The position numbers and the translations under genes are program-made. The notes beneath the pieces are model-generated. The model did no database searches, was not told the DNA's origin, and saw nothing but the letters and a program-made list of their open reading frames with translations. Shown one piece after another: positions 20,651-31,430 of a stretch of 64,000 nt of DNA. This DNA comes from an uncultured OCS116 cluster bacterium (GTDB taxonomy: Bacteria > Pseudomonadota > Alphaproteobacteria > Rhizobiales > TMED25): assembly GCA_902613795.1 (NCBI GenBank), contig CACMIP010000001.1, forward strand, positions 230,087 through 294,086, read 5' to 3'. Position 1 is the stretch's first letter; each line of letters begins with the position of its first letter.

Positions 20651-22045
20651 TTATATTTCCTTCGTTACCATATCTCTCATCGTCATAATTTCTTCTGACG
20701 TTGAGGGGTGAAGAGGGATTGTGTTATCTAAATCACTTTTATTGATTTTTTTATTAATTAGTGTGGAGATTATTTGTGTAATCTCTGCAGCGTCATCCCC
20801 AACCATATGAAAGCCGACCAATCTTTGAGACTTATTATCTATAATCAATTTAATGTAAGTTCTAATATTGATATCTGATAGTGTGTAATAAAGGGGTCTA
20901 AATGATGATGTATATATATCTATTTTTTTGTATTTTTTTAGAGCCTGATCCTCGTTAAGCCCAACAGTCCCAATTTCTGGACTCGAAAATACTGCTGTTG
21001 GGATATTTTCAATAACATAGTTACCATTGTCTTTTTCAAATTCATTTCTTGCAAAAATCATAGCTTCTCTTATTGCAACTGGCGTCAAATGATCACTATT
21101 TGAAACATCGCCAACCGCAAATATACTTGGAATTGTTGTTTGATATTTCTTATTAACACATACGCTATTATTCGGATTAATTTTAATTTTTAAATCTTTA
21201 TTTATGCAATCAACGTTCGCGAGTCTTCCTGTTGCAAATAATACCAAGTCAGCCTTAAGACGTTCACCATCATTTGTTAATACTTCAAACTGATTTTTAT
21301 TCTTAGTTATTTCAATAACGTCTGTATTTAATTTCACATTACATTTTTCGGACCGCAATTCTTGTGTAATAATTCTGCTAATATCTTGATCAAAACCTTT
21401 TAATAATTTTTCACCGCGATAGAGCAAATCACACTTACTACCTAAACCTGAAATAATCGACGAAAATTCAAGTGCAATATAACCGCCACCAACAACTATT
21501 ATCTTTTGCGGAAGTGTCTCCAACTCGAAAAAATCATCTGATGATATACCGTATTCCGCACCTTTAATATTAGGGAAATTTGGTTTTGCACCTGTTGCAA
21601 TTAATATTTTTTTTGCATAATATTCATCTCCGTTTGAGAGTCTAACGATATTTGATCCAATAATGCTTGCCTCCGACTCAAAAATCTTGACGCCTGCCTT
21701 TTCTAAATTGGAGCGATATATATTACTTAACTTCTCAATTTGTTTATTTTTATTCTCCATTAATTTATCCCAGGAGAATGTTGTTTCTTCATGATTCCAT
21801 CCATAGCTTTTAGCTACAGCATTATGCTTGGAAAACTTACTACCATAGCTAAAAAATTTCTTTGGTACACACCCTCTAATAACGCACGTACCACCTATTC
21901 TATCCTTTTCAGCAATACAGACCTTAGCACCTGACTGTGATGCAAGTCTAGCAGCTCTTACGCCGCCGGACCCAGCTCCGATGACAAATAAATCAAAATC
22001 TGTGTTTGTATTTTTCATTGTTGAGTATTTACCGCTGTTCTGCAT
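20651..22045 (-). CDS. gor: Glutathione-disulfide reductase
   Basis: FAD motif VIGAGSGGVRAARLAS, redox centre GGTCVIRGCVPKKFFSYGS, C-terminal IPLHPSTSEEIMTMR. Confidence 0.93.
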   Translation of the reverse strand: MQNSGKYSTMKNTNTDFDLFVIGAGSGGVRAARLASQSGAKVCIAEKDRIGGTCVIRGCVPKKFFSYGSKFSKHNAVAKSYGWNHEETTFSWDKLMENKNKQIEKLSNIYRSNLEKAGVKIFESEASIIGSNIVRLSNGDEYYAKKILIATGAKPNFPNIKGAEYGISSDDFFELETLPQKIIVVGGGYIALEFSSIISGLGSKCDLLYRGEKLLKGFDQDISRIITQELRSEKCNVKLNTDVIEITKNKNQFEVLTNDGERLKADLVLFATGRLANVDCINKDLKIKINPNNSVCVNKKYQTTIPSIFAVGDVSNSDHLTPVAIREAMIFARNEFEKDNGNYVIENIPTAVFSSPEIGTVGLNEDQALKKYKKIDIYTSSFRPLYYTLSDINIRTYIKLIIDNKSQRLVGFHMVGDDAAEITQIISTLINKKINKSDLDNTIPLHPSTSEEIMTMRDMVTKEI

Positions 22046-22095
22046 ATGTTAACTCACTCTCAATCATACCATCAATGGAAATAATCCCAATAACT

Positions 22096-22818
22096 TCACT
22101 CTTTGCAATTGAAGTTCACTGATTCAAAAAAAACCTCGGTAGAACCTCCCTCATCACCAACAAAAACCGATTTTAACATATTTAAAAAAAACCCACTTGT
22201 AATGACATTTGGTATCTCCTCAATTTTTTTCTTCAATAAATTTGGATCTGAAATCTCTCCACAATGGCAATCAAGGATTATATTACCACCATCTGTAATC
22301 ACATTAGAACCATCGCTATTTACCCTAATTACTATTTCTGGGTCTAAGTTGCATGTTTTGAATGCTCTTTTTAATAGATTAATAGTTGTATTGGGCGAAA
22401 AATTTATTATCTCCACAGGCAGTGGAAATTTACCCAGATACTCAACCATTTTTGTATCATCAACAATGATAAGATAGTCTTTCGAAATAGATGCAAGCAT
22501 TTTCTCTCTCAGCAACGCTCCACCGCCACCCTTTATCATATCACCATATCTGCTAACTTCATCAGCGCCATCAACTGTAAGATCTAGTTGATCAAATTGG
22601 TCAATGTCTTCACAAATAATTGAGTAATTCTTTGCAAATATCTCAGTTTGGATGGATGAACTCGCGTATCTTAGGGTTTTTAATAATTGCTTTTCCTGAC
22701 CAAGTAAATTTATGAACTCATTTGTGGTTGATCCCGTACCTAGTCCAACACACATTCCAGGCCTGACTCTCTTCAGGGCCATTTTCGCTGCATTAATTTT
22801 TTTTTGTTGTGTAGTCAT
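22096..22818 (-). CDS. rpiA: Ribose-5-phosphate isomerase A
   Basis: VGLGTGSTTNEFI, DLTVDGADEVSRYGDMIKGGGGALLREKMLAS, ITDGGNIILDC. Confidence 0.96.
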   Translation of the reverse strand: MTTQQKKINAAKMALKRVRPGMCVGLGTGSTTNEFINLLGQEKQLLKTLRYASSSIQTEIFAKNYSIICEDIDQFDQLDLTVDGADEVSRYGDMIKGGGGALLREKMLASISKDYLIIVDDTKMVEYLGKFPLPVEIINFSPNTTINLLKRAFKTCNLDPEIVIRVNSDGSNVITDGGNIILDCHCGEISDPNLLKKKIEEIPNVITSGFFLNMLKSVFVGDEGGSTEVFFESVNFNCKE

Positions 22819-22893
22819 TAGAAATTAATTGGACCAAATGATACATTAATATATTAATATTTTTAACATATATAAAAAGAAAAGTAATTTAAA

Positions 22894-23574
22894 ATGATTA
22901 AGCGCGTACGGCAAAAAATGGTTGTTTTTGACCTTGATGGAACATTAATTGACACCGCTCCCGATCTAATAGAGTCCGCCTGGCAAGTAATAAAAGAAAT
23001 TATTGAAGTGAAATTAGACTATGAAACATCTCGAAAGTTTATTGGAAAGGGTGGAGAGTACTTCATAAAGAAACATCTGGAATATAACAAAATAGAACTG
23101 CCGAAAGAAGAATTGGATAACTTAATTTCACAATTTTTAAAAATTTATAAGAAAAATATATCCAAAAAAAGCCAACCTTATCCAGGTGCTGAAAAATTAT
23201 TATCATGGTTACAAGAGATGGACTTTATTATTAGTATCTGTACCAACAAGCCTGAAGAATTGGCAAAATTAGTACTTAGTAAACTTAGAATTAGTGATTA
23301 CTTTGATGAAATAATTGGTGGAGATACACTTTCACAGAGCAAACCCAACCCACTACCTCTATTGAGTCTTATGAGTAAATTTAACATCAAGCCCAATGAC
23401 ACTCTAATGGTTGGTGATACAACAACTGATATTCTAACTGCAAAAAACTGTAATGTCCGATGCGCATGCGTAAACTTTGGTTACTTTGACGAAAAAATCG
23501 AGGGTGTAGATCCTGATTATTGGATCTCAGATTTAAGTGATGTACGAAATATTATTGAAGGGAAATACTATTGA
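22894..23574 (+). CDS. gph: Phosphoglycolate phosphatase-like HAD hydrolase
   Basis: HAD motif I VVFDLDGTLIDTAPDL, motif III SKPNPLPL, motif IV LMVGDTTTDILTAKNC. Confidence 0.88.
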   Translation: MIKRVRQKMVVFDLDGTLIDTAPDLIESAWQVIKEIIEVKLDYETSRKFIGKGGEYFIKKHLEYNKIELPKEELDNLISQFLKIYKKNISKKSQPYPGAEKLLSWLQEMDFIISICTNKPEELAKLVLSKLRISDYFDEIIGGDTLSQSKPNPLPLLSLMSKFNIKPNDTLMVGDTTTDILTAKNCNVRCACVNFGYFDEKIEGVDPDYWISDLSDVRNIIEGKYY

Positions 23575-24959
23575 TATTTTGCAATAACTCTTGCCCAAGT
23601 TTTAATCCCCTTCACATATGATGAGATATTATATTTTTCATTGGGGCTGTGAATACGATCATCGTCCAGAGCAAAACCGATCAAGACGGTATCCATATTG
23701 AGTAAAGTCTTAAATGCTTCAACCACAGGGATTGAACCACCACCTCCGGTAAAAACAGGACTCACTCCCCACTCCTCTTCAATGGCCTCTGAAGCAGATT
23801 GAAAATAATAGCTATCTGTGTCGAACTCGATAGCCCGGCAATGGTCAGCTCCATCGAAAATTACCTGCACGCCATCAGGTAAACTACTTTTAATGTATTT
23901 ATGAATATTCTCTAAGATCTTTTCAGGGTCCTGATTACCGACCAGTCTACAAGTAATTTTTGCATTTGCTTCCGATGGAATTACAGTTTTTGTGCCCTCA
24001 TCAGTATAACCACCAAATATACCATTTATCTCGAAAGTAGGTCTGGACCATGTCTTTTCAAAAATTGATCTACCAGTTTCTCCAGATGAAGATTTTTGAC
24101 CGATTTTATTCAAATATTCAGCTTCATTAAAAGTCAATTTTTTCCAACTATTGATAATATTCTCGTTTACTTCATTAACGCCATCATAAAAGTTAGGTAT
24201 AGTTATTTTTCCTTCGTCATCATAAACATCCGATAAAATCTTAGTGATTATTCTGATTGGATTCCAAGCCACTCCTCCAAATTCTCCAGAGTGAAGATCA
24301 CGATCAGGTCCTATTATTTTAAATTCCTCAGACAGAAGGCCTCGGAGGCTTCTTGTGATTGCGGGAGTATCTTTGTCCCACATTCCTGTATCACAAACAT
24401 ATGCAATATCCGCTGATAACTTATCCTTATAATCCTCTAGGAAAATTGGCAACGTTTTAGATCCACACTCTTCCTCTCCTTCTAAAATGATTTTTAAGGA
24501 GAAGGGAAGCTCTCCAGCTTCATCCTTGATATATTTCAGCGCAATTAGAAAAGTTAATAACTGACCTTTATCATCACTGGCCCCCCTAGCTATGATACAA
24601 GGCTCATTGTCAATTGAAGATAAAACGGGATCAAAGGGGTCAGAGTCCCATAAGCTAACAGGATCAACTGGCTGAACATCATAATGTCCATAAAACAAAA
24701 TTGTTTTAGCCTCTGGTCGTGAGGTTTGATAGTTCGAAAAGACTATTGGATGCCCCTCAGATTCATAGATTATTGCGTCCATTCCAAAACTATCCAAGAA
24801 TGCTTTAAGCCAACCTGCGGCCCGATAGCATTCATCTGCATAATCAGGTATAGTTGATATAGATTTTATTTTTAGTAGGTCTGCCAGTAAGTCAATATTT
24901 TGATCACTATCTGCTTCTATATCTGCCAAGACTTTTGCAATATTAAACATCATATCCAC
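23568..24959 (-). CDS. M20 family dipeptidase/metallopeptidase
   Basis: ILFYGHYDVQPVDPVSLWDSDPFDP, RGASDDKGQLLTF, LEGEEECGS, RDLHSGEFGG. Confidence 0.93.
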   Translation of the reverse strand: MDMMFNIAKVLADIEADSDQNIDLLADLLKIKSISTIPDYADECYRAAGWLKAFLDSFGMDAIIYESEGHPIVFSNYQTSRPEAKTILFYGHYDVQPVDPVSLWDSDPFDPVLSSIDNEPCIIARGASDDKGQLLTFLIALKYIKDEAGELPFSLKIILEGEEECGSKTLPIFLEDYKDKLSADIAYVCDTGMWDKDTPAITRSLRGLLSEEFKIIGPDRDLHSGEFGGVAWNPIRIITKILSDVYDDEGKITIPNFYDGVNEVNENIINSWKKLTFNEAEYLNKIGQKSSSGETGRSIFEKTWSRPTFEINGIFGGYTDEGTKTVIPSEANAKITCRLVGNQDPEKILENIHKYIKSSLPDGVQVIFDGADHCRAIEFDTDSYYFQSASEAIEEEWGVSPVFTGGGGSIPVVEAFKTLLNMDTVLIGFALDDDRIHSPNEKYNISSYVKGIKTWARVIAKYQ

Positions 24960-25048
24960 CTAGTTTGTTGTTTATTCAATTTTAAATAAAATATAAACTT
25001 AATAAAGTATAAAACATAAATTTTTTATTGAGTATTAACGTTATTATT

Positions 25049-25573
25049 ATGCCCAACTATCTAGTCATTGGCGGAATTAGCTCAGGTAAATCTTCTTATG
25101 CCGAGCAAATAGTGAAAGACGTATGTAAAGTTAATAAGAATTCAAAAATTTATTATCTTGCAACAGCGCCAATAACCGATGATGAGATGTATGAAAAAAT
25201 AAGAATACATCAAGACAGACGATCCAAAGACTGGACAACAATTGAAGAGGAAATTGACATTGTCTCTCGCATTATGGAGATTGAAGAAACTAATATAATA
25301 GTTTTAATTGAATGTCTCACAACTTGGTTATCAAACTTAATTTTCCATAAAGCTGACGTTGATTACAACACAAAAAAACTGATAAATTTTCTTGCAACCA
25401 ATACTGATGCCACCATCATTTTAGTTACAAATGATCTTGGTGAAAGCGTAATATCTGCGAATAAAGAAACGCGAGAATTCCAAAAATACAACGGTAAGCT
25501 TAACCAAGACACAGCAAAAATTTGTGATAGTGTCTATAAGGTGACAGCTGGAATAGGTATTAGGATCAAATAA
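25049..25573 (+). CDS. cobU: Bifunctional adenosylcobinamide kinase / cobinamide-phosphate guanylyltransferase
   Basis: N-terminal P-loop YLVIGGISSGKSSYAEQIV, RRSKDWTTIEE, IECLTTWLSNLIF, VTNDLGESVIS. A TTG-initiated extension to 25028 is possible but less likely. Confidence 0.9.
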   Translation: MPNYLVIGGISSGKSSYAEQIVKDVCKVNKNSKIYYLATAPITDDEMYEKIRIHQDRRSKDWTTIEEEIDIVSRIMEIEETNIIVLIECLTTWLSNLIFHKADVDYNTKKLINFLATNTDATIILVTNDLGESVISANKETREFQKYNGKLNQDTAKICDSVYKVTAGIGIRIK

Positions 25574-28500
25574 ATGCATTTGATAAACAATAAATCATTT
25601 ATCACAAATAATGGACCTCATGGACATGAAAATAAACAATCGCCCGCTGACATAATATTTCTAACCTCAGCGGATACTGAAATCACGTTGCTATCAAAAT
25701 CTCTTAAAAAAATAAAAGGGCGACCGTCTGTAAGATTACAAAATATTCTCAATCTCAATGATAATAGTGCTGTTGACAGTTACATTAAAGAAACTTTATC
25801 AAAGGCGAAGATTGTGATTGTAAGAATTTTGGGTGGCAGAAACTACTGGAGCTATGGTGTCGATCAAATTCTTGCAGACCAAATGAAGAAGAAATACAGG
25901 ATTATCTTTTTACCAGGTGATGATAAATTTGATGAGCAATTATTTGCGATGTCGTCGATAAAGGGGAATGATTACAGAAATATATGGTCGTATTTTATTG
26001 AAGGTGGACCTGAGAATGGTGTCAATTTACTTAAATATATTTTATATCTCAACAGCGGTATAAGAAAACCCCCAGCTGCAAAAAAAATTAGCTCAGTTGG
26101 TATCTATTATCCAGATTTAAATGAAATAAATGCAGAAACTCTCGAAACAAAATGGCGTATCAAAAAGAGACCAGTAATTGCAATCACATTCTATAGTGCC
26201 CTTCTTCAAAGCGGACAAACAGAGGTAATTGACGCACTTATTACAGCACTTGAAAAAGACTATAATTGTATACCAATACACTCAAAGAGTTTCAAAGATA
26301 AAAAAAACCGAGACGTTACACGTTTCCTATTAAAAAAGTATAACCCAATTTCAGTTATAAATCTTACAGGGTTCTCTCTAAGCGGAATATCATCATCCAA
26401 AACCATTTTTGATGATGCTCGTAGGCCTGTGTTTCAGGTAATTCTATCCAGTATGTCCGAACATGAATGGCAACACTCAAGCAAAGGATTAAATAATCGA
26501 GACATCATTATGAGTATTTCATTGCCTGAAATTGATGGCAGAATTATAACAAAAACAATTGCCTTCAAAGAGGAGATTAGTTTCGATAAAATAACCCAAA
26601 CAAAGCTCTTAGAATATATTCCACATGATTTTGGAATTAATTACATATGTAATTTAGTAAAAAACTGGAGCAAACTATCCCTTACTTCAAATGAAAAGAA
26701 AAATATATTTATTACCCTTGCAAACTATCCAAATAAGGACTCTCGAATTGCAAATGGAGTTGGGCTCGACACACCAAGTAGTATTGTTCATCTGATTAAA
26801 AAATTAAAGAAACTTAATTATAAAATCCTCAATTTTCCGTGTAATTCAGATGAATTAATGAAAAAGTTAATTTCTGGTCAAACCAACTCACATGAGAAAA
26901 TCAAATTAAAAACTAATAAATATTTATCACTGGATGACTATAAGAATTATTTTGAGGATTTGCCGAAAAATATTCAAAGCGCAATAAATAAGAAGTGGGG
27001 CTCAATAGAAAAAGATCCATTTACACGCGGGAAAAATATCATTTTACCTATACAAAAATTTGGAAACTTATCGCTGGGAATTCAACCGTCTCGAGGATAC
27101 AATATAGACCCAAAGAACTCATATCACAGTCCGGACTTGGTACCCCCACATTCATATTTTGCATTTTACTTTTGGGTAAAATATAAGTTTAAAGCCCATG
27201 CAATTATTCAATTTGGTAAACATGGCAATCTTGAATGGCTTCCTGGAAAATCACTATCACTGAGTCAAAATTGTTATCCAGACCTTATTTTGGGTCCAAC
27301 CCCACTACTATATCCATTTATCGTAAATGACCCGGGCGAAGGTACTCAAGCAAAGAGACGAAATGCTGCTGTTATTGTTGATCATCTCACACCGCCTCTC
27401 ACGAATGCAGATACTTATGATGAACTTATTCAAATTGAACTTTTATTAGATGAATATTACGAATGCTTTCAAACAGATCCAATCAGAGCGCATAATATTG
27501 AGCATGAAATAATTGAGCTAACACAATCGACTGGGCTATATTCTGATACGCTAATTGACGATAATGACACGACTGAGACAAAACTTAATAAAATAGATAC
27601 ATACTTATGCGAACTGAAAGAACTGCAAATTAGAGATGGATTACATATCTTTGGAAAATCACCAAAGGGGCAGGAATTAATAAATTTAGTTATGAGTATA
27701 TCAAAAACTTCAAGGAAAAATGGTCTTGGAGAAAATAAAGCCATCACTCAGGCCATAGCTGATGATATAGGCATAAAATTAAGTATAAATGAATGTAAAT
27801 TAAGTGACACATATACTGGAGATAAAAATAATCAACTACAAAATGTGATTGATGGGGCGTGGCGAACAAATGCTGATACAATTGAGAGGTTGAGAATGCT
27901 CTCTGAAGAAATACTGCTTGAAAAAGCAATCATACCAAAAAGCTGGACCAACACCATGGATGTTCTCAAAAATATTAAAACTGAAATTGTGCCGTCAATA
28001 AAAATCTCTGGCAAGAAGGAGCATGCCGGTATAGTTACACTCCTGGATGGAAAATTTCTACACCCAGGTCCTTCAGGAGCACCCACCAGGGGTAAAATTG
28101 AAGTATTTCCAACTGGTAAAAACTTCTACTCTATTGATATGCGATCACTGCCAACACGCATGGCTTGGAATATTGGCAAACGCTCAGCCGAATTAATGAT
28201 ATCAGATTTTCACAAAAAAAAGGGGTATTACCCAACTCACTTTGGCTTATCTGCATGGGGGACATCTAATATGAGAACAGGTGGAGATGACATATCGCAA
28301 GCTCTTGCATTAATTGGAGCAAAACCAAAATGGGATAATACATCAGGAAGAGTTTGCGGATATGAAATCGTACCTGTGAACATACTAAAAAGGCCCCGAA
28401 TAGATGTTACATTAAGAATATCTGGATTTTTCAGGGATGCATTTCCTAACCTAATTGATCTATTTGATCAAGCAATTCGAGAGATTGCTTTACTCGATGA

Positions 28501-29293
28501 AGATGATAGTCTAAACCCGATAAAATTTGCATTCAATAAAGATCGAGAATTTTTTAAAAAGGAGAAGCTAAAGAGCCCAGAGATTGATCGGCTAGCCACG
28601 TATCGAATATTTTCATCGATGCCAGGTTCCTATGGGGCTGGACTTCAATCTATGATTGATGAAGGAGTCTGGAAATCCACAAGTGATCTCGCAGAGAATT
28701 ACATAAACTGGGGATCATACGCCTACGGAACGGATAACTATGGCTATGAAAATAAAAAAATACTCACAATGAGGCTCGAGAGGTTACAAGCTGTTGTCCA
28801 AAATCAAGACAATCGAGAACACGATATTCTGGACTCGGACGATTATTACCAATTTCATGGAGGAATGGGTGCGGCCGTAGAGAGTTTATCTGGAAATAAA
28901 CCAATTTATTACCATAACGATCACTCAAATCCAAATAATTTAAAGATAGGCACATTAGATCAAGAAATTGGGAAAATAGTTAGAGGTAGAGCTACAAATC
29001 CAAAATGGATAAAAAGTATAATGAAACATGGCTACAAGGGTGCTTTCGAGTTACTTGCGACCCTAGATTACTTATATGCCTATCAGGCAACAACTGGATT
29101 AGTCAAAAATCATCATTTTGATTTATTATTTGAGTCATATATTGCTGATGAAAATGTCTATGAGTTTATTAAATACTATAATCCAGATGCACTAAATGAC
29201 ATAAAGATAAAATTCATCGATGCCATAGAAAGAAAATTGTGGCACCCTAGACGAAATGATACAAAGTCACTGCTTGAAATTGAGAGGGAATAA
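25574..29293 (+). CDS. cobN: Cobaltochelatase subunit CobN
   Basis: 1239 aa; CobN/BchH signature regions (HAIIQFGKHGNLEWLPGKSLSLS, VNDPGEGTQAKRRNAAVIVDHLTPP, DVTLRISGFFRDAFPNLI). Confidence 0.96.
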   Translation: MHLINNKSFITNNGPHGHENKQSPADIIFLTSADTEITLLSKSLKKIKGRPSVRLQNILNLNDNSAVDSYIKETLSKAKIVIVRILGGRNYWSYGVDQILADQMKKKYRIIFLPGDDKFDEQLFAMSSIKGNDYRNIWSYFIEGGPENGVNLLKYILYLNSGIRKPPAAKKISSVGIYYPDLNEINAETLETKWRIKKRPVIAITFYSALLQSGQTEVIDALITALEKDYNCIPIHSKSFKDKKNRDVTRFLLKKYNPISVINLTGFSLSGISSSKTIFDDARRPVFQVILSSMSEHEWQHSSKGLNNRDIIMSISLPEIDGRIITKTIAFKEEISFDKITQTKLLEYIPHDFGINYICNLVKNWSKLSLTSNEKKNIFITLANYPNKDSRIANGVGLDTPSSIVHLIKKLKKLNYKILNFPCNSDELMKKLISGQTNSHEKIKLKTNKYLSLDDYKNYFEDLPKNIQSAINKKWGSIEKDPFTRGKNIILPIQKFGNLSLGIQPSRGYNIDPKNSYHSPDLVPPHSYFAFYFWVKYKFKAHAIIQFGKHGNLEWLPGKSLSLSQNCYPDLILGPTPLLYPFIVNDPGEGTQAKRRNAAVIVDHLTPPLTNADTYDELIQIELLLDEYYECFQTDPIRAHNIEHEIIELTQSTGLYSDTLIDDNDTTETKLNKIDTYLCELKELQIRDGLHIFGKSPKGQELINLVMSISKTSRKNGLGENKAITQAIADDIGIKLSINECKLSDTYTGDKNNQLQNVIDGAWRTNADTIERLRMLSEEILLEKAIIPKSWTNTMDVLKNIKTEIVPSIKISGKKEHAGIVTLLDGKFLHPGPSGAPTRGKIEVFPTGKNFYSIDMRSLPTRMAWNIGKRSAELMISDFHKKKGYYPTHFGLSAWGTSNMRTGGDDISQALALIGAKPKWDNTSGRVCGYEIVPVNILKRPRIDVTLRISGFFRDAFPNLIDLFDQAIREIALLDEDDSLNPIKFAFNKDREFFKKEKLKSPEIDRLATYRIFSSMPGSYGAGLQSMIDEGVWKSTSDLAENYINWGSYAYGTDNYGYENKKILTMRLERLQAVVQNQDNREHDILDSDDYYQFHGGMGAAVESLSGNKPIYYHNDHSNPNNLKIGTLDQEIGKIVRGRATNPKWIKSIMKHGYKGAFELLATLDYLYAYQATTGLVKNHHFDLLFESYIADENVYEFIKYYNPDALNDIKIKFIDAIERKLWHPRRNDTKSLLEIERE

Positions 29294-29297
29294 TTAA

Positions 29298-29924
29298 ATG
29301 CCTGAAAAAAAACATCTGACAGAACAAGAACTCAATAAAAGACATGCAGAAAAAATGTATAAGAAAAAAGAAGCGAGAAAGAAAATACTGGCAACAAAAA
29401 CAATTGAAAAAGGTCTTATTATTGTTAACACCGGCAAAGGTAAGGGTAAAACAACAGCAGCTTTTGGAATGATATTTCGGGCCTTAGGAAATAAAATGAA
29501 TGTTGCTGTAGTTCAATTTGTAAAGGGGCAATGGCTTTCAGGTGAAAGAGCAGCTCTTGAAAAATTTCAAGATCAGGTAGAGATCTATAAAATGGGTGAG
29601 GGCTTTACATGGGAAACGCAGGATAGAATGAGAGATATCGAGGCTGCAAAAAATGCATGGGAAAAAAGTAAAGAGTTAATCTTTGATGAGAAAAACCAAA
29701 TTGTGCTCCTCGATGAATTGAATATTGTTCTACGCTATGACTACTTGTCTTTAGATGAGGTTTTGGAGACTTTAAAAAATAAACCTGAAAAAACTCATGT
29801 TATAATTACTGGGCGTAACGCAAAAGAAGAACTTCTCGAAATTGCTGATCTTGTCACAAATATGGACTTAATAAAGCACCCTTTCAGACGCGGTGTAAAA
29901 GCACAACTTGGAATAGAATTTTAG
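29298..29924 (+). CDS. cobO: Cob(I)yrinic acid a,c-diamide adenosyltransferase
   Basis: GLIIVNTGKGKGKTTAAFGMIFRALG, VVQFVKGQW, VLLDELNIVL, VIITGRNAKEELLEIADLVTNM. Confidence 0.96.
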   Translation: MPEKKHLTEQELNKRHAEKMYKKKEARKKILATKTIEKGLIIVNTGKGKGKTTAAFGMIFRALGNKMNVAVVQFVKGQWLSGERAALEKFQDQVEIYKMGEGFTWETQDRMRDIEAAKNAWEKSKELIFDEKNQIVLLDELNIVLRYDYLSLDEVLETLKNKPEKTHVIITGRNAKEELLEIADLVTNMDLIKHPFRRGVKAQLGIEF

Positions 29925-29936
29925 GAGGTTAAGCCA

Positions 29937-31430
29937 ATAGGAAAAACACCAGCAATTATGTTTCAAGGAACTGGCTCAAGTGTAGGCAAATCAATAATTG
30001 TTGCTGGGCTATGCAGGCTATTCAGAAGAAATGGAATATCTGTAGCACCATTCAAACCACAAAATATGTCAAACAACGCAGCTGCAACTTTAGATGGTGG
30101 TGAGATTGGTAGAGCGCAAGCACTACAGGCAATTGCTTCTGGGCTAGAGCCCAGTATTTTACATAACCCAATACTTCTAAAACCCCAAAGCGAGCGGGGT
30201 TCACAACTTATAATTAATGGTAAATTTGAGAGATCAGTGAGCGGATTTGAGTATCAAAAAATTAAAGGCTCACTCATGCCGCATGTTGAGAAGGCGTTTA
30301 TGAATTTATCAGCAAAGCATGACCTCATCTTAGTTGAAGGCGCAGGAAGTCCCGCAGAAATTAATCTGCGTGATGGAGATATTGCAAATATGGGATTTGC
30401 AACAAAATTATCAGTGCCAACTATAATTATAGGAGATATTGACCGTGGAGGTGTCATTGCGAGCTTAGTTGGAACAAAAGCTGTTTTGGACTCAGAAGAT
30501 AATAAAAGTCTAATTGGATTCATAATCAACAGATTTCGTGGCGATCCTAAATTATTTGAAAATGGCATTTTAGAAATAGAAAAAAGAACTCAATGGAAAT
30601 TCTTAGGCTTAGTTCCATATTATGAAAATATTCATAAATTGCCTGCCGAAGACTCTCATGATCTTGAAAAAATTTTTATAAATAACAAAAAATCAGATGC
30701 AACACTTACGATATCAGTTCCAATTCTAAGTAAAATATCAAACTTTGATGACCTTGACCCGCTAAGAAACCAAAAAAATATCAATATAAATTATGTCAGA
30801 CCAGGAGATAATATACCGCAAAAAACTGATATTATTTTATTATTAGGTTCAAAATCAACAATTAGCGATTTGAGAGAGCTACGAGAAAATAACTGGGATA
30901 GAGAAATAAGGATGCATCATGACAACAATGGGGTTGTCATTGGTCTATGTGGCGGATACCAAATGCTTGGCAAATTCATTAATGACAATGAGAAAATAGA
31001 GAGTAGTGTAAGAGTCACAAGGGGTCTAGAACTTTTAGATGTCGAAACCGAGATGATAAATAGTAAAATCGTCACAAAAATCAATGGAACACATATAGAG
31101 TCGAATAAGAAAATGGTTGGTTATGAAATTCATATTGGTAGAACCCATGGAAAAGACTGTGAGAGACCCCTGTTTTTAATTGATAATAAGTATGATGGCG
31201 CTCAATCAGCCAATGGGAGAGTCTTTGGTACCTATGTGCATGGAATTTTCCACAATAGACATCTTATTGAGTGGTTATTTAGTATTACGAATAAATCAAT
31301 TGATAGTGGCGAAATAGATGATTATGAGACAATACTTGATCAAGCATTAAATGATTTGGCCGATCATCTCGAGAAACATATTTCTTGGAAGGCGATATTG
31401 GATTTATCAAAAAATTATACGAAGCAATAA
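29937..31430 (+). CDS. cobQ: Cobyric acid synthase; start proposed at AUA 29937 (first in-frame ATG is 29958)
   Basis: (I)GKTPAIMFQGTGSSVGKSIIVAGLCRLF, APFKPQNMSNNA, GLCGGYQMLG, YVHGIFHN. A strong AGGAGG lies 8 nt upstream of ATA 29937. Confidence 0.93.
   Translation: MGKTPAIMFQGTGSSVGKSIIVAGLCRLFRRNGISVAPFKPQNMSNNAAATLDGGEIGRAQALQAIASGLEPSILHNPILLKPQSERGSQLIINGKFERSVSGFEYQKIKGSLMPHVEKAFMNLSAKHDLILVEGAGSPAEINLRDGDIANMGFATKLSVPTIIIGDIDRGGVIASLVGTKAVLDSEDNKSLIGFIINRFRGDPKLFENGILEIEKRTQWKFLGLVPYYENIHKLPAEDSHDLEKIFINNKKSDATLTISVPILSKISNFDDLDPLRNQKNININYVRPGDNIPQKTDIILLLGSKSTISDLRELRENNWDREIRMHHDNNGVVIGLCGGYQMLGKFINDNEKIESSVRVTRGLELLDVETEMINSKIVTKINGTHIESNKKMVGYEIHIGRTHGKDCERPLFLIDNKYDGAQSANGRVFGTYVHGIFHNRHLIEWLFSITNKSIDSGEIDDYETILDQALNDLADHLEKHISWKAILDLSKNYTKQ

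Noticed and set aside
22103-22477. 124-aa ORF antisense to rpiA
   Set aside because: rpiA motifs are unambiguous on the other strand.
22845-22858. ATTAATATATTAAT palindrome between rpiA and gph
   Set aside because: Perfect, but pure A/T in an A/T-rich spacer, so chance is a sufficient explanation.
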